64,000 bases of DNA from Lunularia cruciata. Taxonomy: Eukaryota > Streptophyta > Marchantiopsida > Lunulariales > Lunulariaceae. The notes beneath the pieces were generated by a model. It searched no databases. It saw only the letters and a list, made by a program, of their open reading frames with translations, and had not been told where the DNA came from. The stretch spans positions 67,346,333-67,410,332 of the forward strand of contig OX419756.1 in NCBI GenBank assembly GCA_948567375.1. Reading direction: 5' to 3'. The translations under genes were made by a program, and so were the position numbers. This document shows, piece after piece, positions 20,935 to 31,100 of this stretch. Within the stretch, counting starts at the first letter, position 1; each line of letters opens with the position of its first letter.

Positions 20935-22880
20935 TTTGGATGAGAGTTATGAGAGATTGATGTGTGTGGTTACCTTCCTCAAACAAGGAGATGGAGAGAA
21001 AGTGAGAGTCCATGTAGAAAGAGTGGGGATGATATGGAGACTTCCATGATTGGGATAGGAGCCATGCTCACCAAGAATTTTGTGGGAGTGTTGAAACCAC
21101 AAATTCAAAGCAAGGTGAGATTTTAGAGACATTCTTCCAAGGTAGAAGGTATCAAGATTGCAATTTGTATAGAGGAGAGTTTGGAAGGAGACGAGAGTGA
21201 TTTGGTGGTGAAAGAGGTTGTGCTTACTCCAAAATTTACAAATATGGTGAGGATTTTGATCTTTTGGTAGCAAGAGTAGCACCACAAGTAGTACTTGCTC
21301 CTATGGTTGCATCTCCGCCAAAAAATCCCCTTCAAATTATCATAGAGCAACTTGTAGATCTCAAGATCAATGTAGTGCAACTATGGGAGAAGAGACAAGT
21401 GGACCAAAAGGTTGGGAGTGGGCATAGGGTTATTAAACTATCCATATAGAGGAGGCCAACCAACTAGCATTTTCAAATCATAGAAATTGTTTTGGTTGTG
21501 TAGGTAGAGGTCACATCCAAAAGAATTGCCCAAATTCTATGTACCATGAAGGAAGGAGTTATGAGGGGGAAAATAGAGAGTAGGAGGGAAGTGGTGAAGC
21601 CCAAGTACCTCCTATGAAAAATAGAGGTAAGGCGGTAGCATCTATAGATGTGGTGAAGAGCAAGTATGAGAAGGGAGAATGCTCAAACTCCAAAGGTCTT
21701 AACTTGGAGCTTTTGGCACAAGAGAAGAAGAGAGCCTGTTTTGCATATGATATAAGTTCTAATTAAGGATTCACTCCTATCAAGGATAGTCCAATGTCCA
21801 CAAGGAGTACTCGCACTACTAGTTCAACACCATCAACAAAGACTCCAAGGAAGAAGTTGGGGATGGATGATTTCTTGATCTCAAAGAAACAATGGGGCTA
21901 CATTGTGTTGGAAGATGTTTGTAGTAACAAGGCAAACATCATAATGGGTCAGCTAATTGCTTTAAATCCTACCTTGAGGGAGGAACTGAGAGGTGGTTTG
22001 AGTTCTACAAGGAGCAAGAGAAAGAAGAAAGCAAAGGCTTTGATATCAATAGGAGCGGTGGACTCAAAACCAACACAATGGGAGGCTTGTGAATATGCCT
22101 CCAAGATTGATGCAAGGGTGAATGGTCATAAATATCAAGGATGCACTTGTTGATGGAGGATCTATGGTGAATGTCATGTTAGCGAATTTGATGAAGAATT
22201 TGGGTATGATATCCTTTAGAACTTCAACATTTGTAGTGAGCATGTCAAACAAGAAACAAGTTTGACTGGTGGGTATGATGGACAAGATGGCGATATTGGT
22301 TATAGGAGTTCAAAATCTCATTGCTTTCCAAGTCATGAGATAGAAGGATGCAAGTTATGATTTGCTACTTTGGAAGTCCATGGTAGAGATTCACTCAAAC
22401 AATTGATTGATGGTACAAAGAGTACTTGAGAATTGGGCCATCAAACCATTGGGTTATAGTTCTTATAACCAAAACCAACCATCCTTCATATTCAAATACA
22501 ACATCTTCTGATTATTGGGAATCAGATTCAAACAAAGGAGCTTTACATGTGGAAACAAGCATGGAAGAAGATACCTCATTGGGGGAGGATCACTCTAAAT
22601 CTGATTTAGACGTGCATCCCTTGTGTGTTATGGACTTTGTGCCTAAGCCAAAGATTTTGAAGGACTTGATAAGTTACCATTGACACTAGAGGAGATAGAG
22701 AGAAGACTATCTACCAAGGAGTAGAAGATAAGATTTGAGGAGATTTTCCATAAGTTTATTATTCATGTGTTTTAGTTACAAGGATCTCAAGAAAGTCATC
22801 TTAGAGGAACACCTGATAGAGGTGGAGTCAAATGTAAGACCAGTCCCCCTCAACATGAGTCTAGCCATAATCCCATAGGG
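20935..22880 (+). mobile_element. Ty3/gypsy family 1, gag-protease fragment, inverted relative to the 6-11 kb copy
   Basis: Plus-strand sequence collinear with the minus strand of 9,000-6,880: the gag middle (SPPKNPLQIIIEQLVDLKIN), the knuckle NCFGCVGRGHIQKNC near 21,490, protease linker MDDFLISKKQWGYIVLEDVC, and the acidic stretch before the reverse transcriptase. Similarity ends near 22,880 in the segment that precedes the RT. No LTR or pol core is attached. It is a truncated, frameshifted fragment. Confidence 0.8.
21794..22250 (+). pseudogene. family 1 protease region, second copy
   Basis: An open frame of 119 codons (KANIIMGQLIALNPTLREEL, WEACEYASKIDARVNGHKYQ) matches 7,491-7,850. A frameshift near 22,135 moves the DGGSMVN active-site text (cacttgttgatggaggatct) into the next frame. 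Both copies are therefore inactive, with different lesions. Confidence 0.7.
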
Positions 22881-23229
22881 ATGAGTACACTCTTGCTCTT
22901 CATGACAAGTTGGCCTTTGGGAGTTATCAACATTAATCAAGTTGAAGTGGAAAAAAAGGCAATGTGCAAAGTAAACAAGGAAATATCTGCCTAGTACTCC
23001 TTCCTTCCTCATCCCAACCTCACCCAAGATATGCAAAGGGAGATATTCATGATCTTTAGGTGACTAAAGTGAGAGACATTAGTCTTCACCTGGGTGAAAT
23101 AGATCTATAGATTTATCTTGCCTTGTTGATCACAAGAGCAACAATCAATTATCATGTTTCTCTTTGAGTGACCTTGGAGGTGGAACAATTTGCTTCACTA
23201 TGGGCAATTGGGGTGGAATTTTAGGAATT

Positions 23230-24435
23230 ATGGAGGACAAGGTGTGTTCTAGTGGAAGCTATCCTATGGGAGACATATGTTTGGCAAATCCCCAAGTTGA
23301 CCTATGAGGTAGAACATTTCTCATACTTCACCTTGAAGTATTTGATAGATTGCCTCAAGCTGGTTAATAAAGGTTTAACTTTGAAGCCACATATATATTC
23401 AGCAAGGGAGTACATCAAAGTGGCTTGAGTGGAAAATTCAGAAATCTCCCATATCCATAATGATACCTTACTACGAAGTGCTCACAATGCTGCCATCAAT
23501 AGCAATCTTGGATCATATGTTGTGTTAATTAGCACAATGGTGCAAGAGTTATGGTCCACTTTTGATCAGTTGGGAGAGAAGACTCAGATCAACTTTGCAC
23601 ACATGCTGGACATGTCCCTCATTGCATTAGAGAAATAAGTATGGACTTCCAGCAGTTGGAACTTCAAGTATTCCTTGACTTATGAGTCCCTTAGTGCTTG
23701 CATGATCAAATGTTATGATAAGGTGCAAGATGCAAACCTTAGCAAGGAAGATTATGACTCAAGTGGTTTAGACTACTAGGGGGCTATCCCATATATTCTT
23801 GAATCAAGCAAGCCCATAGTGGAAGGACTTCCCATATACTACCACCAACAATGGGAAATCAGGGTAAGGTGTCCCGTACTTCCTGCTTAGTACATGAGGA
23901 TTTCTATTATATTCTTAGACATGACCAAATCTCACATGTCTCAGTCCAAGACCATGCTAGATTCCTAATCTTGATAGATACCTTGTTATGTTGGTTGTGT
24001 CTAGGATTTAATGGTCCCACACCAATCCTTGCTACCTGCGTCAACATAGAGACAATAGGCTTATCAAGCCCATTGGATGCTTTTCCTAGGGGATTAAGGG
24101 GTGCACTTCAAGAACAATTGGATTGGAAGTACCTTGTTCAAGGGGAATTTGACATTTCTTTTATGGAAAGAAACCACATTTTTGGCCTGATGTATGGCAT
24201 TGTCCTATTGGATGAATATTGGGGGCAATGGTACACCTGCAAGGATCTCATAGTCTTCCATGTAGCGGTGTATTGCAAGGACTTAGCTCATTTATGCCAT
24301 TGGTTGGGACAGAATAATGTGAAGGAGGAAGGTGGCTTCAACTCATTCCATCAAGAGATCAAGAACACCACCTTGTGTATTTGGTCCAATAGGCTAACAT
24401 TTGGGGTTGTCAACTTGGAAGGACTTTGGAGATAG
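23230..24435 (+). pseudogene. unknown retroelement-associated ORF
   Basis: Two readable plus-strand stretches. The first (about 23,230-23,638) reads PKLTYEVEHFSYFTLKYLID and VVLISTMVQELWSTFDQLGE. The second (23,851-24,435, 194 codons) reads CLNTCVN-like text, DAFPRGLRGALQEQLDWKYL, GEFDISFMERNHIFGLMYGI and GQWYTCKDLIVFHVAVYCKD. Composition is globular with many aromatic residues and no zinc knuckle or catalytic motif I know. The position right after a gag-protease fragment suggests a transposon origin, but it could be captured host sequence. The long open frame without obvious bias makes chance unlikely. Confidence 0.4.
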
Positions 24436-25084
24436 CTCATATGCATGGATTTATTGATGTACAAGCCTCCATATTTTGGGACTAACAAGAGAGATACCTT
24501 ATGGGAACTTACTACCAAATGAGGTCCCAATTTTTCCCTACCGCTAACAAAGGGAAGACAAAAAGGTAACAACTTGCCTAGAGTGCAAGGTTGTAAGAGA
24601 GGGCTATGCCATGGGGTGAAATTGCTAGAACCCATCCACGAGAACCCATTTGGGGGAACCATTAGGTAGGAACCCATCTATGTCCTTTTGGCCCCTTAGG
24701 TATGCACCCATATGCAGGAAGTCCCAGGTTAGAACTATAATTAAGAGTACACTATCAAGTTAGATAAGGATTATCCGTGGTAAACATCTAATAGAGGGGA
24801 TACTAGCTGCCTAAAGGGCAAGTTAGATTGAAGGTGGTGGCTCCCTACTATAAGCATATCAATTATGGTAAGGTTTAAAATTCTATTTAGGGTTAGCCTA
24901 GGTATTTACCGGAGGATTTTTCTCTCTTCAAGGGTTTGTCTTTGGTTATTAGATACATAACTTCTTAGGGGAAGAGTCTTGAAGATCAAGGATGCTATCC
25001 TTTTTGTTCCCTTCTATGTGAATAGAGTAAGAGATGACATGAGTAATTATCATGATGGAGTGCTAAATATACATTGTGTTAGGT
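24436..25084. other. no gene recognised
   Basis: Unassigned sequence between the unknown ORF and the LTR. It shows no domain on either strand. Confidence 0.45.
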
Positions 25085-25825
25085 TGTGACAACCAGGCAA
25101 GTATCACTTTTGCGGTATTCAATAAGTAAAGTTTGTTCCTATAGAGATATAAGTCAAAAATTGTCACAAGTAAGAAGTCACAATTCAATTCTTCTTGATT
25201 TCTTCTTTAATCTCTTGAGTAGAAATCACACTCAGAAGAGAGTGATAAGTGTTTGATAGCAACTTTTATTACAAATTACACTTCAATAATCACAACTCCT
25301 TCAAATCTTTCCAAAAAATCTTGATTATGATGATTCAAATTCTCTCAAAGATGGATATTTCACTACAAAATGATCTCACCTCATAATTGTGTTCCACCCT
25401 TCCACTGAAGGCACAACTTCCTTGATCAAAATTTCTTTATATCAATCTCATATTGCACTCACTAGTGAAAAATACTACCAAGACTACAATTCCTCTCAGA
25501 TTTCTCAAGGCATTGCTTTGATTGCTATCCACTCAAACATTAGAATAAAATCACGGCTATGGAATCCAACATCCAACATGCACTTCAAATTTCTCCAAAC
25601 ACTCACAAACACACACAAGATTGATACTTAGAATTAAGCTTAAATGATGAGCACTGAGATACAACACTTTGCTTTATCTATCTTCAAAAATACAAACACC
25701 AAACAACATAACATTGCAAATGCCACCCTTAAATAATAGAGCAATCGACAATTACATAACAAAGATACCATTCTACAACAACATTACCAACCTACAAATC
25801 CAAAATGACAAACCACTTCTTCATA
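25085..25825 (-). repeat. family 2 LTR, about 741 bp
   Basis: Starts TGTGACAACCAGGCAAG on the plus strand and follows the LTR at 15,015 throughout, including the TGTTCCACC(C/A)(T/C)TCCACTGAAG segment and a TATTTAAGGG box on the minus strand. The right end is placed by alignment. It is followed on the right by the end of the accessory ORF, as at 15,8 kb, so it is a 3' LTR. Confidence 0.75.
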
Positions 25826-25861
25826 TCTCAGAATTATTACTAGTTCAATTTGATGTTTACC

Positions 25862-26360
25862 TCTACTTTGTCTTCTAAACCCAATTTAACTTCCTTCACT
25901 TCATCTACTTTAGATCTTCCACCTTCTACATCTTTTGCTATTTCTATCACTTCTTCTATCTAAACTGCAATTGAACTCATGGGCATTCTATCTACCCCCT
26001 TATCATCCGACCCACTCCTCTCTAATATATCAAACAACTCATCCGAATACACTTGCACTCCTACCTCTACTATGTCTCTTTGGGTTTCTAACTTCACACT
26101 ATTTTGAATATGCTCAAAGTTAGATTTCACTAAATCTAATCTGAGACAAACATTGTCTCGTACCTCATTGATTTTCCTATCTACTCTATCTCTCAAACTA
26201 ATCAATAAATTATTCAACTCAATGTACTCCATTGGTCTTCCTTCGGGTTTCTTGTATTTTGAATTCCTTCACTACAACTATTTCCTCTTCTAATTCTATC
26301 TTATCTTCAATCTGGACTGAAATTGAAGTCATGGGTATTCTAACACTATTTTCTTTCCCT
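25862..26360 (-). pseudogene. accessory ORF of family 2, C-terminal end (copy)
   Basis: The minus-strand frame (25,960-26,232) reads MEYIELNNLLISLRDRVDRK and onward, matching MKDIELNKLLICLRDQEDRK at 16,2 kb over about 90 residues. An in-frame stop then breaks the acidic tail. The upstream part is missing; LINE sequence follows at about 26,530. Confidence 0.6.
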
Positions 26361-26529
26361 ACTCTAACTTCCTCATATTGACTCTAACAAGACCCCCAAA
26401 GTCACCTTCATCCGATGTCTGACTACCTCGGATTGGGGCACCTTCATCCTGAGGCTAAGTCTCTAGACTCAAAGTCACTCAACTACTCTATACATCTACT
26501 ACATAAACTTCAAATGCTTGTAACTTTTG

Positions 26530-27170
26530 CTATAGACCTCCAAACTCATGTCGTCTCCAAAGCATATAAATGCTCCCTCCAAGCAAAGTATCCACTCTCT
26601 CGTGCCATAGCAAACACTAAATACTTGATGGCATCATGGGTAGCTATCCTCTATCCTCCAAAAGGGCACCATGTCACATGGACCAACCACTATTACATCT
26701 AGTGTAGAACCACACTCACAAGTGAGTAACGAAGATTCATACAAGTGTACCAAACCTAGGCAAAAACTCATCGTTATAGAGAAGGTGGTTGGTGTGAGTT
26801 GGAATGCCCTAATGCATGATCGAGCTAGGATCCAAGATTCTACACCTTTGCCGGAACAAGAGCAAAGATGTGCTCTAGTGGGTCAAGGAATGGACGAGTC
26901 AACTACGAGAGAATGTAACATATACCAACACTAACACTCCATCAAGGAAGACCACAAACCTCTAGTCCAATCTAACAATAGTGAAGCAAAGGATGGAAGG
27001 TCTTCTTGTACCCGTGGGGATATATTATCTCTCGTTTACCACAATAACACTTGGAGAGATAAAGATCACTCTTCCACCTTGATTATATATATCTCTAAAA
27101 TTAGACTTAAGCAACCACAAAATGAAAAGAAAATAGAGGTTCGAAGAGAGTGCAACTACCAAAAAATGTT
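26530..27170 (-). mobile_element. LINE copy 3, inverted fragment
   Basis: The reverse complement matches 4,690-5,340 of LINE copy 2. It includes the zinc-knuckle start (TGTGAGTGTGGTTCTACAC), the CTCTTGTTCCGGCAAAGG stretch and the VVVD region. Both ends are truncated. Stops are present. It lies between the accessory-ORF end and the tandem repeats upstream of the ROCO gene. Confidence 0.7.
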
Positions 27171-27259
27171 AAGTGGTGTTCATTCCATAAAAGAATAGAC
27201 CTATCCCTTTGCACGAGTTTGATAGAGATTTCTGTATATATACTAAATCTCCATATATA

Positions 27260-27433
27260 TTCAAATATCTTTGATCAACGGTATCACCAAAGATTTTCAT
27301 AATCCTCCCAAAGTTCAAATATCTTTAATTAGATAGTATCACCAAAGATTTTTATAATCTTCCCATAAGAAAATTCAAATATCTTTAATTCTATAGTATC
27401 ACGAAATTTTTTCATAATCCTCCCATAAGAAAG
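27260..27433 (+). repeat. three-unit tandem repeat (54, 60 and 60 bp)
   Basis: Units start at 27,260, 27,314 and 27,374. Each begins TTCAAATATCTTT(G/A)AT and contains GTATCAC(C/G)AAA and CATAATC(C/T)TCCCA. A fourth, degenerate unit may follow at 27,434. Confidence 0.75.
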
Positions 27434-28179
27434 TTCACGTGTGGTAGTCACATCTTCAAATAAGAAAATTCACACATGATAGGCACATATTCAAATGTCT
27501 CAAATAATCCTCCACTAAAAAACATTCATAGTCTTCCCATCGTTCACATGTGATAGGAGAGTTAAAGAAAAGAGAAGAAGGGCGGAGATGATAAGTCCTT
27601 CGAGCTATGCTAAGTGGGGAAAGCTTTCATCTCTAGGTTTAGAGTTTCATCGTGACCATTGTAGGTAGACTACTGTGGAATAGACATCGAAATGCGCAAC
27701 CGACGTTGAATTGACTTTGGTGGCGCATTCCTTAGTACCGGAATCATTTGAATAACTATCTCATAATGAAGAAGTACATCGTGGGATCATTTCACTAAAT
27801 ATGTCATAAAGAAAAAGTACATCGTGATCCGGCTTACCGAGGAGGAAAATCTAGTTGACTCGATTGTCACCTTGAATTTTCCTTTACTCTACATTCACGT
27901 AGAATAACGGTAAAGCGTCACGAACATTCGCGAGCCAAGCTCTCAATAAAATCCCTCGTACACCAGGAGGAATGAAATTCGGAAGGATCAACTTGCCTGG
28001 TGGTTTGATATCTCCACCCACAGCGTCCCGTTTCTTGTGCAACTGGTGCGTATGATCCGTGCAGGTGTTTGACATATACAGCTTCTTCATGTGCTAACAT
28101 TTGTTACGTATTCACATCACAATCCATTTCCATCCATTGTTGATACCATCTTTCCGAGTCGTCTTCGAGAGATCCAAAG
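27434..28179 (+). other. 5' flank of the ROCO gene
   Basis: From about 27,590 the base composition becomes more even, with several CG dinucleotides, and transposon similarity stops. It contains a 43-bp tandem duplication (27,741-27,826). An in-frame TGA at 28,141 precedes the ROCO start with no ATG between. Minus-strand frames at 27,884-28,100 are short and unrecognised. Confidence 0.5.
27741..27826 (+). repeat. 43-bp tandem duplication 350-440 bp upstream of the ROCO start
   Basis: Two adjacent units, 27,741-27,783 and 27,784-27,826, share GGATCATTT or GAATCATTT, ATAA(T/A)GAA and AAGTACATCGTG. The position is that of a promoter region, so the units may hold repeated binding sites. That is inference. 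Confidence 0.7.
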
Positions 28180-31100
28180 ATGGTCGACCCAGATGGATTT
28201 AGAGAGCTACTAGAAAAGTTGGCGCAAATAGATCCGGAGGAAGAACCTGATAAATACAAGCACGCTGTCAGCCATTGCGCAGAGCAAGTGCAAGGGACAT
28301 CATCCATTGATCTAAGGCTGACTAGATTGACGAGCAACGGGGCTGAGGCGCTTGTGAAAGTGTTCGACTGGTGCGATGTATCGAGCTTGAAAGTGTTGGA
28401 CCTGTCAGGAAATTTTATTACAAGCTCCGTCGTGACATCTTTATCCAGAAGCCTCAGATCTGGCCTGTTTACTGCGTTGGAATCTCTAGACTTGTCACAC
28501 AATTCGGGATGTCAAATGGGGATGGATGAGAGTAAAGCCCTCGCGGAGGCTATTGGGAATGGCCACTTGTCAAACATTCGTACTTTGGGCCTCCCCTCCT
28601 GTCACGTTCCGACCATCGCCACAGCTCTGCTCAAAGGGAACTCGATACTGCGGGAGCTGCACCTGCAATTCAACAGAGATTTAGTGCAGAGTAGCTTCGA
28701 GTTGAGAAATTTCTTCGAGAAGGGAAATCTTTCTGACCTTCGACTCCTCAATGTCAGAGATTGCTTGATTACTGAAGAGCAGATGGAATACTTGTCGAAG
28801 GTAATTGTATCAGGCGAAATCCCTAATCTAGAGCACCTCAACTTGGCGTACAACACGTTGGGAAGGGGTGGCTGTATGTCGTTGAGTAAGGGAATTCGGT
28901 CAGGCCATCTCTCGAAGCTCAAGTACTTAGATTTAAATTGGTGCCAAATGAGAGATTCTGGGGCTCAGCAAATCTTCGACTCCATAGATAAAATGCCCTC
29001 GCTCGAATTTCTCGACCTCAAGAACAATGCCATCACAGACGTTGGAGTGACGGCACTAGCCCAAGTCCTTCGAGCGAAGAGTCTCCTGAAAGTGCAAGAG
29101 ATACGACTCAGTGGAATAAACATGATCACAAACGAGGGAATTGTTGCTTTGGCTAAGGCGATGGGAGAACCTGGCAATGTTCCAAATCTTCATACTCTGG
29201 ATTTAGGGTCGCAGAAGACACTGGAATTCATGGGGGCTCGGGCTGTTGCCAATGCCTACTGCCAAAATCCACAGTTGACAGCCTTTGTGGAAGTAAATTG
29301 GCCTAGCGAATCCTTAAAAATCAGATCGGATGAACAAAGAAAGACAAATAGACGCGCTGAAGCTATTCAGCTCGATTTGAAAGACGAGGAAGAGGTGGAT
29401 CAGACTACAGCCAAGGTGTTCCTGTGCGGGTACACGGGGATGGGGAAAACCACGTTGAGAAAGTCACTAGAACGAAACCGTTGGAAGTCCGTGGTGAAGT
29501 GGGAGCGGACTCCGTGGACTACGAAGGAAGCAAACACAAGGGGCATAGAGCTCTCCCACGTCATAGGCGAGGCTAGTTCTGGAAAGAAAGTGGAGCTTGT
29601 GCTATGGGATTTAGCAGGACAAGACGATGTGATGCACGGAGTCTTTTCCGCGGACCATGGGTTGGCATCTGGCAGGGCCACCACGTTTGTGCTAGTCTTC
29701 AGTGCAGAGGCATCGAGTCAGTCGTGGAACTCCTTGACAGAGAAGAAGTTGCAATCTTGGCTCAGGTTTATTGCCTCTGGATCGGTGAAAGGGGTCAAAC
29801 GCTACTTGGTTCTTGTACTGAACTGCAAGGAGTCTCGAATGCATGGAGGCCCTCAGGGTATCAATTTCGGGACGCACGTCAAGCATTGGAGAGATCTTCT
29901 CAAAAAATATCATGCGGAGTTTTCTGACATGATAAATATCTGCGAGGAGCCATTCGCAGTTGATGCTAGACAGAGAACCTCAGTGCAGGAACTGAAGCAG
30001 CATTTGTTAGACTACGTCGGAAATACCCTCGAAGGTGTCAAGATACCCAAAATCTGTTTGGATATTCAGGCATTTCTACGGGATTGGGTGGAGCACAACC
30101 GGCAGTTTCCGCTTTTGAGTTGGGATTCCTTCTCTCATAAATTAAAACAGGCCATGCACATTGATGAAATGAAACTTGCTGCCGCTGCCGCTCACTTGCA
30201 GGAGTTCGGGGAGATAATTTACCACAAAGATTTTTCTGTGGACGGGACTGTTGTTAGTGATGGTCATGGATTTGTCGTAGCAGATACGGAATGGTTCTGC
30301 AAGAAGGTCGTAGGGCACTTACTTCTTCCTGAGAACAAGGGAGAAGAAAGCAGTCTGCAGCAGCAAGTCGCGTCCGACGGGTCCTTGACGGTTGTCCAGT
30401 TTCTCGATCATGTTGGCGAACGGCGGGAGGAGTTGATTGCCATGCTGGAAAGACTAGGCATTTGCTATAAAGTTGGAAGTGATAAAGTGTTCATTCCGGC
30501 CTTGATTGAGAAGAACGACCTGAGCCAATGGGAGCGAAAGGGAGTAAACTGGGTGATGGGGCGTTCTTTGGCACCCAAAGCAGATGGCAAAGCAGCCATT
30601 CCGTCAAGCCTTTTCAGGCGGCTGCAAGTTTTGCTCGCCAAGGACCCAAATTTTGGACTCACAGGAGACAGTGAGTACTGTGCAGGGAAGTCATGTTCAA
30701 CTTTCAAGGTGGGATCCCTGATTGTGTTGGTCGAGTTCAATGTCGACCCTTCTGATCCTTGCGACGATCGAATTGATGTGCTGGTAAAACATTCAGAGGG
30801 ATTCAACGAGGCAGACAGTACTGCTGGCGTTATTCAACCCGCGGAGCTCATTCTTCAAATCATGGCCTTGGCGGAGCGCCTCTGTGTGCAAACCTGCCCT
30901 GGTGTCGAGTTCGACCGCATGATTATTCAACCGTGGAATGCGTACGAGTCAACTGTAAAAATGGCTGAGAGAGTGCTGCTGAGGGTAGACGAGTTGAAGA
31001 TGCGTGTGCAACAGAATGGACTAGGGAGGAACACGACCTATTTAGTTGGAGTCCCACCAAACGAGAAACACGTGCGAGAGGACGAGCTATTATCCTTGTC

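Noticed and set aside
27260..27560. Possible CRISPR-like array upstream of the ROCO gene.
   Set aside because: Units are directly adjacent without spacers and the window is plant nuclear DNA, so this is a plain tandem repeat.
27884..28100. Two overlapping minus-strand frames just upstream of and divergent to the ROCO gene.
   Set aside because: Short, overlapping, without motif or homologue in the window. They are probably chance frames in the promoter.
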